Notes under the pieces: model-generated | Seen by the model: the letters and a program-made list of their open reading frames with translations, nothing else | Databases searched by the model: none | Told to the model about the DNA's origin: nothing | Position numbers and translations under genes: made by a program | Shown here: positions 44,570 through 56,574 of the stretch, one piece after another | Layout of the letters: the number at the start of each line of letters is the position of its first letter | Numbering within the stretch: position 1 is the first letter of the stretch | NCBI GenBank assembly: GCA_963971575.1 | Contig: OZ020611.1 | Coordinates: 181,538,071-181,602,070 of the forward strand | Length of the DNA stretch: 64,000 bases | From: Liopterus haemorrhoidalis | Lineage: Eukaryota > Arthropoda > Insecta > Coleoptera > Dytiscidae | Reading direction: 5' to 3'

Positions 44570-47218
44570 AAATATTTTTAAATAATATTAACTTTAAGAG
44601 AAATGTCATCATCTGCGGTGACTTTAACGCCAATTTCAATCTTGAAACACCAGAAGCTTCCAAAGTTACGGATTTGTTCAAAACATTCAATTTTTTAACC
44701 TGTGTAGATTTCAACACTAGGGGCAATATAGACTAGATAATGTATTTTATAAATTTAAAACAACTGACTCTGTAGCATCTGCTAGCAAGGTGATAACAAT
44801 CTTTTCGGACCATGATGGTATATATTTTAAATTTTCATTTCCAAATTTGCCCTTAAAAAATAACTCTTTTGTTACTAAAACTGTAAGACCTATTACTATG
44901 CAAGGAAAATACGACTTGCATAAAATTCTTGATTCTGTAGACTGGACTGTGTTAAATAACGTCAATGACGGAAACAAAGCTTTCAGCGTATTTTTCGATA
45001 TGTTTTTAAAAGCTTATGAAAAAAGTTTCCCAGTAAGAACTCTAAAACCCACAAAACTTAATGAATATGGTTTAACAATAATATTAAATTAATGAGAGGC
45101 AAACTCATACGCCTAGAAAATTGCTACAGACTAACTCCTAATATTACAACCCGTACCTGCAGAAACATGTTTCGTGCCAACTCCCATTATATATCTTCAT
45201 CAACAAATACATCAAAAGCAACGTGGCAAGTCCTAAACAGTAATAGATGTGCTAGGGTCTCTAGGATTAATACCTCTATATCAGCGAATGATTTCAATAC
45301 TTACTTAACCAGTATTGCCAATGAACTGGTTGACTCTTTGGCCCCTTCAAATATTCTACCTCTTACTTTTTTAAATGATTTTACATATCCATCTATTTTT
45401 CCTTTCACTGAGGTGAGTTATAATACCGTTAGAAATATCATTGATTCCTTGAAAAATAGCAAGTCAAAAGATACCTACGGAATAAATGTTGATGTTGTGA
45501 AATCAATAAAAAACACAATTATAATACCTCTCACAAATGTTTTAAATTGCTGTATTAAATCTAACACTTTTCCGAATACTCTAAAAGGAGCTTCAGTAAT
45601 ACCCATACATAAAAATGGTGATCAACATGAATTAAATAATTACAGACCTATATCCCTTTTGCCAATTTTCTCCAAAATATTAGAAAAAATCATGTCCAAT
45701 CAAGTCATTAGTCATTTTGAAAAACACAAACTATTTAATGAGTCACAGTTTGGTTTCCTCCCTAACTTATCGACAGGCGATGCAATTCTTAACTTAATTG
45801 CCGAAGCTACTAAAATTATAGAGGCTGGTGAATACTATCTTTCGACTTTCCTAGATTTATCGAAAGCCTTTGACTGTGTTTCTCACCCTATCCTTTTAAA
45901 TCAGTTGGAAAGATATGGTTTTGATGAAGGCAGTTGCGCTTTCGTAAAATCTTATCTCTCTAACAGAAAACAATATGTAGCTATTAATAATATAAAATCT
46001 GATCCTCTTCCAGTAAATATCGGTGTTCCTCAGGGTTCCGTTCTAGGCCCGTTATTATTTCTAATTTTTATTAATGATTTTCCCCTATCAATAAAGATCA
46101 AAAGCATCCTCTACGCTGATGATACTACATTAATTGTTAGATCTAACGACCTAGATAAAGCACTGTCTAGGAGTAACGAATTTCTAAGTGAAGCCAAAAT
46201 GTGGTTTAATGCAAATGGACTATTACTAAATGAAAATAAAACTCAGCAGCTAGTAACAACTTTTAAACGTCACAATTTCAATAACCCACTTTTCGTTAAA
46301 TTCTTAGGTATCCATGTTGATCCCACTCTCCAATGGGATCAGCATGTAACCCATCTCTCCAATAAATTATATAGTATCATATATCTATTTAGAAATTTAA
46401 CGATTTCGGTATCTGAACATGTTATGCGGATAGTTTATTTCTCACTTATCCAGTCTCAGATCGCTTACGCACTATTAGCATGGGGCCATTCGCCCGCTGC
46501 AGAAAGAATTTTCTCCTTGCAACGCAGAGCGCTCAGAGTCATTGCTGGTTTATCATATAGAGCCGACTGCAGGTCATATACTTCACAAAATTAAAAATCA
46601 TGACTTTACCCTCACTATATATATATATATATATATATAATAAAAATGGGTACTACTAACTATATATATATATATATATATATTATTGCCACTTGTTAGC
46701 TTTTAAAAACTTAACCGAATGTGATACTTTTGAACAAATCCATAATTATAATACAAGGAATAAAAATAAGATTTATCCACCATTTTTAAGATTGACTAAA
46801 TCTAAAAATAGCACGAACTATTATTCTTATAAATTTATTAACGTATTGCCAGACTCCTTCAAATCCAATAGTTATAACTCTTTTAAAAATACCATCAAAA
46901 TTTTCCTTATCAACCATGCTTTTTATTCTATAAATGAATTTTTACAACATAAATTCAGAAATATTTTTATTGCTTTTAAAATTGTAGTTGATGCTATTTT
47001 GAATTATTTTGTCTAATTCTCTATTTTATTTTTATTTCATTCCCTAAGTACACAATTTCTACCAAACAAAATGTTTCATATTGTATAAGTACATATTGTT
47101 TGCCATATTGTTTCCTGTACATTTTATTAAATATTACATTCACGATTGTACTGACTGACTTAAAACAAATATTATTGTAATTTTGTCAATAAACAATTAT
47201 TATATTATATTATTATAT
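44570..47218 (+). mobile_element. 5'-truncated LINE (Jockey/CR1-like group)
   Basis: Starts within the endonuclease domain: VIICGDFNANFNLETPEAS at about 44610 and, after a frameshift near 44735, VITIFSDHDGIYFKF (the SDH motif). A second frameshift near 45066 leads to the RT frame. The 3' coding part after the RT is interrupted by two TA-microsatellites (46616-46638 and 46661-46683). A 107-codon frame at 46693-47016 (IHNYNTRNKNKIYPP) is the C-terminal end. The tail is (TTATA)n-like at about 47180-47218, not poly(A). It lies inside family A copy 5 with TATATAA on both sides as a possible target duplication. Confidence 0.88.
45092..46594 (+). pseudogene. LINE reverse transcriptase, 500 codons open
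   Basis: Longest open frame in the window. RT blocks in order: SKSKDTYGINVDVVKS (about residue 125), GASVIPIHKNGDQHELNNYRPISLLPIFSK (here quoted in parts: VIPIHKNGD, NYRPISLLP), SQFGFLPNLST, TFLDLSKAFDCVSHPIL (first catalytic D), GVPQGSVLGPLLF, and SILYADDTTLIV (YADD catalytic pair, about residue 345). The thumb region has WFNANGLLLNENKT, KFLGIHVDPTLQWDQHV, and the RRALRVIAGLSYRADC motif near the end. The true reading frame enters from another frame upstream (WFNNNIKLMR), so the ATG at 45092 is not the native start. All catalytic residues look intact, yet the endonuclease is truncated, so the element cannot move by itself. Confidence 0.9.
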
Positions 47219-47422
47219 TATATTATATAATAAGTGAAATGCTGAGTGTGTAGGACAAATTTTGCTTTGTAGTAATCACGGCAAAATGAACGATATTTTA
47301 AAAGTAATTTATCGTCTGTTAATGTAAGAGCTTTAAAAACAAATTTTTAAATATTTTTTTGTTAATTTTAATTCGAATACCTAATACCATTATTTAGGTT
47401 TCTAAATATGTGCAGTATTTTT

Positions 47423-48103
47423 ACCGACCATCAACATATATAAGGGAGGTATTGTGATCATACCGATTTTGACATTTCGAGATTTCGATGGATCTCCACG
47501 AATTGAGGTCCCTACATAACGTTTTGACTATTTTTAGCATGATGTCTGTCAGTCTGTCTGTCCGTCCGTTCGTCCGTCTGTCTGTCAGTCTGTCCGTCTG
47601 TCCGTCCGTCTATCCGTCCGTCCGTCCGTCTGTCTGTCTGTCTGTGTACACGTGCAAGGCAAATTCGGCTAAAAGGATTTTTATTAAACTACATATTTAA
47701 GCTTTTGACATCAATTATACGAGTTGATCAACTTTTGGTAAAAATCGGTTGACTAAAAATGGGAGTTTACTCGTGTCGATTTTAAGATTTTTGCGAATAT
47801 TTAGCAACAGAATAATATTTCGAAAAAATTTATTGAACAAAAGTTACTATAAATGTAATAACTAATAACTTTTATTTGAGACGTTTTTTGATAAAACGAA
47901 AAATTTCTAAAAATTTTTGTATAATTTTTTAAAGTTTTTCCACTTTTTCAATTTTTTCATACTTATATGTAACGTTTCCATGGTCATGATAAATAATATC
48001 TCTGTTAGAAAATATTAGGCCAAGTTATTTCTACTCTGCTGCTAGAATGTATTTTATACAAGTACTTTATGATGGCGGTCGGTCCTGTGGTGGCCACAAC
48101 TGA
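47423..48103 (+). mobile_element. Family B copy 4 (HINE/DINE-1-like)
   Basis: Starts ACCGACCATCAACATAT (one changed position in the subterminal repeat) and ends GGCGGTCGGTCC, the hairpin TGTGG-TGG-CCACA and AACTGA before a T-run. The GTCY tract lies at about 47545-47645 with mixed GTCT, GTCC and GTCA. It is inserted in a T-run of family A copy 5. Nearly the same length as copy 1 and about 90% similar by eye. Confidence 0.87.
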
Positions 48104-48886
48104 TTTTTTTATATAGCAAGGTTCATTAAGATTTTGAAAATTGCGCCTATGGCTTCCATTGGTTGTTTTAAGTCATATGCTGCGCCCCTCTGGTTTCGTA
48201 TACATGACACAGAATGAAAATATAATTCCAATTCCAACTGGTTATTAAATTTACGCTCTTAACAATTAAATGTAATATTTTCCAAAATATAACTAGAATT
48301 TTGACAAAATAATTTAAACAAAATAAAAATGAAAAAAAAAAAAAACTAAAAATCAAATTGTTCTTCTGGCCGGGAGCGTACTTTTGTACATCGTCAACAA
48401 AAAAACACAAAAAATGCCTTATTTTCCGAAAACATAGTCTGATATAAACAACAAATATTCCTGTTGTACTATTCCGGCTCACACCAATGTACATTACTTA
48501 GAATTTTTCAGATTTTTAGTTTAAACCATTTGGGCTAAAGGGTGTGGGACAAATTTTTTTGCACAATTTTGGCAAAAAAAGCCTCAAAATAATTTTTTTT
48601 GCAAAAATAAAATGTTGTTCCTTGATCTACGTACTAAGGGCTTTCAGTTGATACCCTACACAGAATTTTTTTTTTTTCGTTGAGTACATATTTGTTTATA
48701 TTTTTAGGGAGATATGTTTTAGTATTGTTCCTATGTGCAGGACAAAGAGTTGTATAAGCAAGCCAAATTTCAACACTCTAGGTTTAGCCGTTTGACTACA
48801 ATTTTTACCGAACAGACAGACAGACAAACAGACGACAAAATGACGGTATAAGGGTTTTTTTGGTCATACCTACAAAACCCTAAAAA

Positions 48887-49454
48887 GAGTACTTGAAATC
48901 ATTGCAAAAGATGTATGAATTTACATAGGAGTGGGAAATCACGATGTATACGGCCTCAGAGAGGCGGGAAACTAATCATAACGTTAGGTCCCACAGACCC
49001 AAGTGTGTCGTTTGAGGATTAAGTGCAAATAGTCATTGTTCCTGTGCGTCAATCATTAATAAGCTAAACAAGAGAAAAGAAATTAATAGTTTTTGATAGG
49101 TACAATATAATTCTGCATATTAGCAAATTATGAATCACAGACCAGAATTCAATCATGCGCTTAATTACAAAACATATGTCTATTGTGGTTAACCAAACGT
49201 TATTACTGACATAAAAAACATGACCTTTCTTTTGCAAATTAAATTTAATAATTATGTTTATACCATTGCGCAATACATGAATTTTTTGCGTAAATACCTA
49301 AATGTATAGTACAAAGTACAACGTGTAATACAACGGCTGATGTTGCAGAAAAATAAGAGGTACATTCAATTATTGTGACGAAAATGTGGCAGTTAAATTG
49401 TGTTCTAGTTCTTTTTAGTGCGTTTTGTGTAATTTCGGTAAGTTCTGTATTTTT
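48887..49454. other. No gene recognised
   Basis: AT-rich; short minus-strand frames have no motif. Confidence 0.5.
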
Positions 49455-49959
49455 ACCGACCGCCAACATATATAAGGGGGGTATTGTGATCATACCTATT
49501 TTGACATTTCGAGATTTCGATGGATTTCCACGAATTGAGGTCCCTACATAACGTTTTGACTATTTTTAGAATGATGTCCGTCTGTCCGTCTGTCCGTCCG
49601 TCCGTCCGTCCGTCTGTCCGTCCGTCCGTCTGTCTGTCTCTCTGGCTGTGTACACGTGCATAGCAAATTCGGCTAAAAGGATTTTTATGAAACTGCATAT
49701 TTAAGCTTTTGATATCAATGGCACGAGTTGATCAACTTTTAGTAAAAGTCGGTGTACTAGAAATGGGAGTTTACTCGTGTCGATTTTAAGATTTTTGCGA
49801 ATATTTCACAACAGAAAAATATTTCGAAAACATTTATTTAACAATAGTTGCTATAAAAGCAATAACTAACAACTTTTATTTGAGACATTTTTTGATAAAG
49901 CAGCATATATTAAATAAGTACTTTGTGATGGCGGTCGGTCCTTTGGTAGCCACAGCTGA
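49455..49959 (+). mobile_element. Family B copy 5, internally deleted
   Basis: Both ends are present (ACCGACCGCCAACATAT; GGCGGTCGGTCC, then a weakened hairpin TTTGG-TAG-CCACA and GCTGA). The GTCY tract at about 49576-49645 is mostly GTCC. The AT-rich part before the 3' subterminal repeat is about 170 bp shorter than in copy 1, and AAAGCAGCATATATTAAAT replaces it; copy 6 shares this deletion, so both belong to one shorter subfamily. Confidence 0.87.
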
Positions 49960-50330
49960 TTTTTTACTGTGTGTTTAGGGAGTAGTTGTCAATCTAATTA
50001 AAGTAAAATATTAACGTTTGAGGAAAGGAAATAAATTAGAAAACGATACTAAAAAATACCATATTTATTGCATTTATTGATACCTATTTATATTCACTGC
50101 TATTCTACAGTTATTAATAGTAAAATAGCTCAAACGGTAATGTCGTAATATAAATAAATGTTGGAGGTCGAAATATTAAATTATTGATTTGTGATTTAAC
50201 ATTTTTGACATTATTTTGTACATATTTTGGAAGATATTTAATCAATTTTCAATAAATATTTTTGGTTAGGTGTAAAAAGAAATATTAAAATATTATAAAA
50301 AATATTATTTTTTATTTATTCATTTTAAGA
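49960..50330. other. No gene recognised
   Basis: AT-rich sequence with no supportable feature. Confidence 0.5.
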
Positions 50331-50520
50331 GTTTTGTAGATATGACCAAAAAGCCCTTATAACGTGATTCATGTGTCTGTCTGTTCAGTGGAAATTGTGG
50401 CCCAAAATCAAGTCCTAGAAATTTGAAATTTGGTATTCCTACATCTCTTTGTCCCACATACTGGAAAATCATCGAGTATTAAAAAAACACATCCTAAAAA
50501 ACACATAAACAAATCGCAGC
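50331..50520 (+). mobile_element. Family A relic, 5' end only
   Basis: GTTTTGTAGATATGACCAAAA, CTTATAACGTGATTCATGTG, GTCTGTCTGTTCAG, then AAATTTGAAATTTGGTATTCC follow the order of copy 4 (plus strand). The match fades after AAACACATAAACAAAT. The segment up to 51109 shows nothing else. Confidence 0.72.
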
Positions 50521-51319
50521 CGTTCCAGCAAATAAAATCAATAAAAATTGAATAAAAACATAATAATTAGTAATAAAAAACAGAATCAAAATAAGAAAAC
50601 TGGAAATTGCATTTTGAACGAAAATTTGCCAAGTTGAATGCATGTCCGAGATTTTCTGACTCTAGCTGGTTTATGACTAGCCGGAATGTGATCGGCGAGA
50701 TACATTGTTGTTTGAATAATCTGCGTGTATTTTGATTATTCGCTTAATTTTATAATAATCTGTTTATCTATCAATAAGTGAGCTGTGAAAGAGAAATATT
50801 AATTTATAGTGAAAAAATCTACCCCTTTTCCCGTAACATTACTTCAAAATACCATTAATTTGTAAGACATGGGGTAGTCCTAAGGAGCTCCGCCATAGAA
50901 ATTGATTCTGAAAAGGGCTCCGTAAGTCAGAAAAGTTGGGAATCACTGCTGTATGGTAATCTTCGAGTTACATAGATCACAAGTGATGTGTTCTTCGTGG
51001 GCAAATATATGTTCGTGAGTTAGTAACGTGTGGCCTATTCTCATTCTAGTTATCACTATCTGGTCTTTCTATTTTCAATATCAACCCAAGTTGTTGTGTC
51101 TTCTTTGATATTACAGAAATTTTTGATCAGATTATTTTGTCGAAAAATATATAATTTTTATATCGTTGAAAAATATAATTATATTTTAAAAATGTATTGT
51201 ATGGTACCAAAAGAATGCCCTTAAGACGTAGATTGACAAATATAAAGTATTTTTTTTAAATTACTTTTGTAATTGGATGGTGTGGGACAAAAGTTTTTTT
51301 TTATAAACCTGTTATAAAC

Positions 51320-52414
51320 CAGGGATGGGGAGTCGGAGTCGGAGTCGGGAGCCGGGAGTCGAGAAGTCGAAGCTTTTTGGAGGAGTCGGAGTCGGAGTCG
51401 GAGTCGGGAGTCGGAAAAAGTTATCGACTCCCGACTCTTTGCCTACATATTTATCAAGGATGAGAACAATCCGAAAGCGAAAGCAAAATACCATACTACC
51501 AGAATTTGTTAAAGAATGGAACAGGAACGACATTTTTTCTCTGTTCATGAACGAAAATGAAATTAAAAATATTCAATTCCGGTTTCCTTCATGCTTTTCA
51601 GTTAAAAATTTAGTTAATTTTTAGTAATATCTAATTTTTCTTTTTTTGTATACTTTGTTTATTATGTTAAAACGAAACTAAACTGGATTTTTATTTTCTC
51701 AAGTTGTAACGGGCTTTGTGATTATTTTATGTATCATGTTGGCAGCTAAAATTTATATGTCAAAAGAAAAAAGTGACATGTTATGAAAAATAAAGTACAG
51801 TCTGTTCCAAACGATTAAGCGGAACTAACTGGAATTTTCATTTTTGTAAGTTGTCATTAGCTATTTTTTTATATATTGAAGTTGGCTTTTCCTGAACAAA
51901 ATGATCAAAAGCTTCAATCAAACGGTAAAAGTAACTAGTATTGAAAATCTAGTTCCGCCTAAACCAAAGCAATAGACTTTATATAAAATACAAAACAATT
52001 TTTTTTTAAAACTATTATATCTGAAAATTTGTATTAAAAATGACTCAATAGTCCAGATGAAATGAAAATGACATTTTATAAAAACAGCTCGCCCCAACCC
52101 AAGATATTTAATGTAAGTGTAGTCTGTTTGCTTGGTTCAAGCGGAATTAGATATCGAAATCTACTAACTTTTAAGGATTGAATGAAGCTTTGTATCATTT
52201 TGTTTAACAAAAGCCCACTTTGATAGTTAAAAAGTAAACTTGATAATTTGAGAAAATAAAAATTCCATTTAGTTCCGCTTAAACATTTGGAATAGACTTT
52301 ACAATTTACGAGTGAAAGGAGTCGGGAGTCGGAGTCGGAGTCGATTTTCAAAAATACCGACTCCGGAGTCGAGAGTCGGGAGTCGATAATTTTTCTGTCG
52401 ACTCCCCATCCCTG
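51320..52414. mobile_element. Non-autonomous hAT with GGAGTC hexamer ends
   Basis: Terminal inverted repeats CAGGGATGGGGAGTCG and CGACTCCCCATCCCTG are perfect over 16 bp. A perfect 8-bp duplication TTATAAAC flanks it (51312-51319 and 52415-52422). Both subterminal regions are arrays of GGAGTC/GGGAGTC (51328-51430 and 52319-52385). Its core carries two short palindromic repeats but no transposase. Confidence 0.95.
51797..52300. repeat. Two head-to-tail palindromic MITE-like units
   Basis: The motif GTCTGTTCCAAACGATTAAG with CGGAACTA after it occurs at about 51801 and 52117 in plus orientation, and inverted at about 51943-51979 and 52253-52298. Each forward-inverse pair delimits a unit of about 185 bp. 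The outermost copies (51801 and 52253) are the most similar, about 40 of 46 bases. Confidence 0.75.
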
Positions 52415-52745
52415 TTATAAACCATTGTCTAAAGATCTCAAAAATTTCTGACTAATGTGAACCGGAATAATACGACAGGAATTATTTATCGGATAATTAT
52501 TTCGAAAGTTAACTTTTTTTTACAACACATATTGCATGTTTACGATATTTATCGGACTGACTGGATAACTGGGTTGCTATAACTGGGTCTTGATGCGAAC
52601 GCTTCTCATAAATATAAAAGCACGTGGGTTATTTTTTTCAAAAGTTATCGTAATATCTGTTTTTTATATGTACCTCCAATTTGTTATCACTTACTAAATA
52701 ACTACAACATCTCTGAAATGTGTGAAAATTCACACACATCATTTT

Positions 52746-53446
52746 TTTTTTAATGTAAATTTTAATTGGCACAAAATAATTTTACAAGTCATTTTATTTT
52801 TATACGATTATTGTTAAAAACATTTTTTCCTTCACTTTATTATCCGAAGGGTATGGTTTATAATTCTGAAAACAAATGTTTTCTCCTAATTAATCAGGGG
52901 GCTTGAAGGGTTGGTCTAAAAATTCAAGGTCAGATTTTGTCTTATACAATAACAAGCACATCTGGTCATATTTTAAACATAACTTTGTTATTTAAATATT
53001 TTAGCACAGAATAGGGATATTAATTTAGAAAATTGAATGGCAAAATATTACGTAGACTGACAGGAAAATTAATTTAAAAAATATATATTCACATGATTAC
53101 CTTAATTTTAAATCTTTTTTATTTTTAACGATTTTTGCAAAAAATATTTGGAATGCAAGTGATATGAATCCCCCCCCCCCTCTATTATCCAAAGGATTTG
53201 GTGTAAAAACCTGAATAAAATGGAATTATGTACAAAAAAAATTCCAACCTTTGTAAAATTATGTACTCATATAGATTACATTAAAGTGCATATTACTGAA
53301 CGTAGTGCGTACGCTGGTTTTTCAGTTTGGAAAACACATAGTTTCTGGTCGATTCCTGAACAATTATTTTAAAATTACTTCTGGATTTTTGTTGGTTGCC
53401 TATGAAGTAATTGATGAGATTTCATATAGGCTAGTTGGCCAGTAAA
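52746..53446. other. No gene recognised; C-run at 53169
   Basis: AT-rich apart from a 10-base C-run at 53169-53179. Nothing else supported. Confidence 0.5.
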
Positions 53447-53987
53447 TACAGTTCCGTCACTTTAAACGTCACATTTTTATGACGTCATATTAGATACGTT
53501 TACATGGCAACCAATATAGAAGAATTTAACCTAAAAATCAACGCACTACACACAATGTTTTTTAACTATGTCTAAAATAGAAATCTACAAGATATCTATA
53601 AGAAAATATATAACTAAACGCAAAACTGCTAAATAAACAACAAACTAAATAAAAAAATATAGTCAAAATTACTATAAGATAGATATGTGAACAAAAGTGT
53701 CAATACAAATCTGAACGTAATGGGTCGACAAAAGCAAACAAAATAAAATTTAGGGATACGAATACAAAGGGGGACCTATATTAAATAAAAACTTTTAAAA
53801 TTTGTAATTCTTAAAAATGACTATCGAACACAAATTAAATATGTCTTCAATAGGTATGTTTTAGTTAAATAAAAGGGTGAAGAGCAATATTATTCTATAA
53901 TTAAAATAAAAAGAAAAAACATTGTTTATTTTTTCACCACCAAGTGTGTCATTGAAGTTATGACGCAAAATGACGAAGTTGACTGAG
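53447..53987. mobile_element. Family F copy 1: inverted-repeat element
   Basis: The left end has ACAGTTCCGTCACTTTAAACGTCAC and the right end, inverted, TCAGTCAACTTCGTCATTTTG. The interior contains ACTGCTAAATAAACAACAAACTAAATAAA, ACTTTTAAAATTTGTAA and AATGACTATCGAACACAAA (quoted in pieces), all shared with 56575-57262. No protein. Confidence 0.75.
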
Positions 53988-56574
53988 CGATTTCATTATT
54001 CGCGATTATAATTACCGAAACGGCACCACTATCGCCTTGTGAACTTATGACACGAAAAAAGATAGTCATCTGTCAACGTATGTGAACAGTTGTGGTTTAT
54101 AATCAATTTTTTGTCAATTTTACGTTTTCTTGCTGTATACAGTATACAGTGGAACTCCAATATTCGTCATTAATCCGTTCCTGAGGGTAGGACGAATATC
54201 AAACGAATTTTTCCCATATGAATTAACTAAAAATTAAATGTTAAAAACAAAATAAAGTATTAAACGAGAGTTAATGTGCACAATTTAATCACTGTTCGAG
54301 ACTGAGCCAGTCAACAAACGATCAGTTGACTCGGCGGCCAAGTCGGTGGTGGGAGGTGGGACAAATATTGACTTTTTCGACGAATATCAAACAAAAATTT
54401 CAAAAAAAAAAAGAAAAACTGGACGAATATCAAAAAAGACGAACAATTATAACCGAGTATTAAAAAAGTGTACAAATATATGTGAATCAATTTTATGATA
54501 AAATTTGCAGTTTGTAAATGAATATTTTCAGAGGTTATAATGTTGGTGCCAGGTTATATTCACAGAGATAATAAAATATAAAACTTGGAACTTAAAACAT
54601 TTATTTGAATACTTAAAATCTACACATTTCTGTAGAAATTTTATAGAAAGAGAACTGGTAATATATTCTACACAAGAAAACTGTCAAATATTTGCAAACT
54701 AACACACTCAGGGAACACCCATATGTAATAACAAGAGGTTTTAATTATATTAACAATAGTTTAGTCAACATTAAATGATTTTCTTGCACATGTGAAACAG
54801 GGAAAATGAAAAATTCAACGTTAAAAGCTTGTTTAAAAACATCTGAACAGTAGAAATTCCCTTCAATAAATAAATAAAAAAAAAATAATAATTATCATTA
54901 TAATCTTTCTTCTTCACTTGTAAAATACATAAGTATAAATGGTGCATTTAATAACTTTTAACGCATTTTTCTCGTTGACATTAAAATTAAATTGCAGAAC
55001 TAATTAATACACTTTGTCATACACTATAATTTTTCTAATAAAATTTATCAATATTGAAAGATATTCTTCCTTTAAATGACAACTATATACACAACAAGGA
55101 GTATTTAATCTTTTTTTCTTAAATTTATCACTTTATTCGTTGTAAAAACAGAGTGAGAATGGACAGAAACAAAAACAAAAACACATGCTGAACTATACAT
55201 AAACAATGACAGTATACTTTTCAGAAGTGTTCGCTTTATTGCCGCTAGAGGAATACGCGTTAATTTGAGTCACCAATATCATGAACTTTCAATTTTCATC
55301 TTCCGAAACAGGGCGGCCATTTCAAAAGTCAATTCAGCCGCAAGAATTTAATACTTAAAATGAGTACTTGTTTACACAGGCATAATAGGAACTGTTGTAA
55401 TATCAGGCTGATCACGTGGCTTTTATGTATATAGGATGGTTGAAGTTACATGACCCAATGTACAACTATTTTATTATTAAAGACAGGGTATAACATTAAA
55501 ATTGAAAGTTGCTTGATATTACATGATCTAAAAAATTACATGAAACGCACATAAATAAGATATAAATCCATGCCACACAAATTTCATTTTGATGTTAAAT
55601 AAAGTCTCAAGCAATAAATTAATAAAAGCATTAAGTAGGCTACAAATCTCTAAACATAGATTATAAAACAATGGAATAGTATTAATCTTAATTTTATTTT
55701 CATGCTTAAATAACAACAATTAACAATTAAACAATTTATTACATCAGTATAAATATTTTTAATAATTTGTTTATTTTTTTTTTATTACCTATTTTTTAAT
55801 GCATTTATTTATTTATTATTATTGCCTTTGATTTACATTAAAATGACATTTGTGTGGCATGGTTGTACATCTAATTTATGAGTATTTCAAATTAAGTGAT
55901 AATATTTTATTTAACAAGCATATAATGGAAGCTATATTTCACGAGAATGAGGATCAGCACCCGAGCCGTAGGCAAGTTTCATTCCTGAACATTAGAAATT
56001 TTTTCATCTGGTGTAACAAATTAATAACCTTTCAAATACTTTTTCCTACGTCTTTTATGGAATCGATTTGATGTTATTAGTTGACAGGAAATTAAGTTAG
56101 TTTTGCATGTAACTCTCAAACACACTCAGGTGGTGCAGGAAAGAATAAATTCGTACCAATGTACATGTGCACCAGTGCAAGAATTTCCGTACTGGATGCG
56201 TGAGCATTAATGGCTGTCAAGAATATAAGCATCGTATTTTTTTGATTAAAATTTTTCATTTATTGAAAAATGGTAATCGGAGGATAAGTATAGTGTTCAC
56301 GTGCAGATGCATATTCCGCGCTAGTTGCACAATATACTATTCCTCTATTAAGCCATCGAACTTGTCAAACGTGTGAGTAAGATTATCAAATTTTGCATAC
56401 TCTTCCTGTAAAATAAATTTAAATAATCGCTGCTGAAATGCCGCAGCTCTTATCGAATTTATAATTTTTGTCACTGTTTGTGTTAAACACAATAAAAATT
56501 ATTTTGCAAACTTAGCAGCAGACACCATAAAGCACTTGGGTACCCGCCAGCACCAGGTTGCCGATATAGGGGAA
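53988..56574. other. Mostly unrecognised; TIR-like end at 54149
   Basis: ACAGTGGAACTCCAATATTC and TTAATCCGTTCC near 54147-54181 resemble the ends of pogo/Tigger-type elements, and GACGAATATCAAA recurs four times between 54190 and 54440. No matching opposite end was found. The remaining 2 kb is AT-rich with no gene or repeat that I can support. Confidence 0.4.

Larger units (their letters stand above)
44517..48886 (-). mobile_element. Family A copy 5, split by a LINE and family B
   Basis: 44517-44565 has the hairpin GTGTGAATTTTCACAC and AGGGTTTCGCAGGTATATAA. Family-A sequence resumes at about 47222 (ATAATAAGTGAAATGCTGAGTG), stops at 47422, resumes at 48104 (ATATAGCAAGGTTCATT) and runs to ACCTACAAAACCCTAAAAA at 48886. 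The gaps hold a LINE (44570-47218) and family B copy 4 (47423-48103). The continuity is confirmed by comparison with copies 2 and 3. The (CAGA)n tract is short (about 48813-48832). The tRNA-like module is reduced to about 40 bp at 48355-48398. Confidence 0.85.
51110..52745 (+). mobile_element. Family A relic, 3' half, split by a hAT
   Basis: 51130-51311 resembles the middle of family A (TGATCAGATTATTTTGTCG, ATGCCCTTAAGACGTAGATT, GGTGTGGGACAAAAGTTTTT). After the hAT, 52423-52500 resembles TCTAAA-ATCTGA and TGTGAACCGGAATAATACGACAGGAATT. 52712-52745 has GAAATGTGTGAAAATTCACAC and CATCA before a T-run, the family-A 3' hairpin. Some internal segments seem rearranged. Confidence 0.6.

Noticed and set aside
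51325..51624. Frames in the GGAGTC arrays (SRSRE and GVGVG repeats)
   Set aside because: Translations of hexamer repeats in hAT ends; no protein.
53169..53179. C-run as a feature of interest
   Set aside because: A single 10-base homopolymer may be a sequencing or slippage product; no context.
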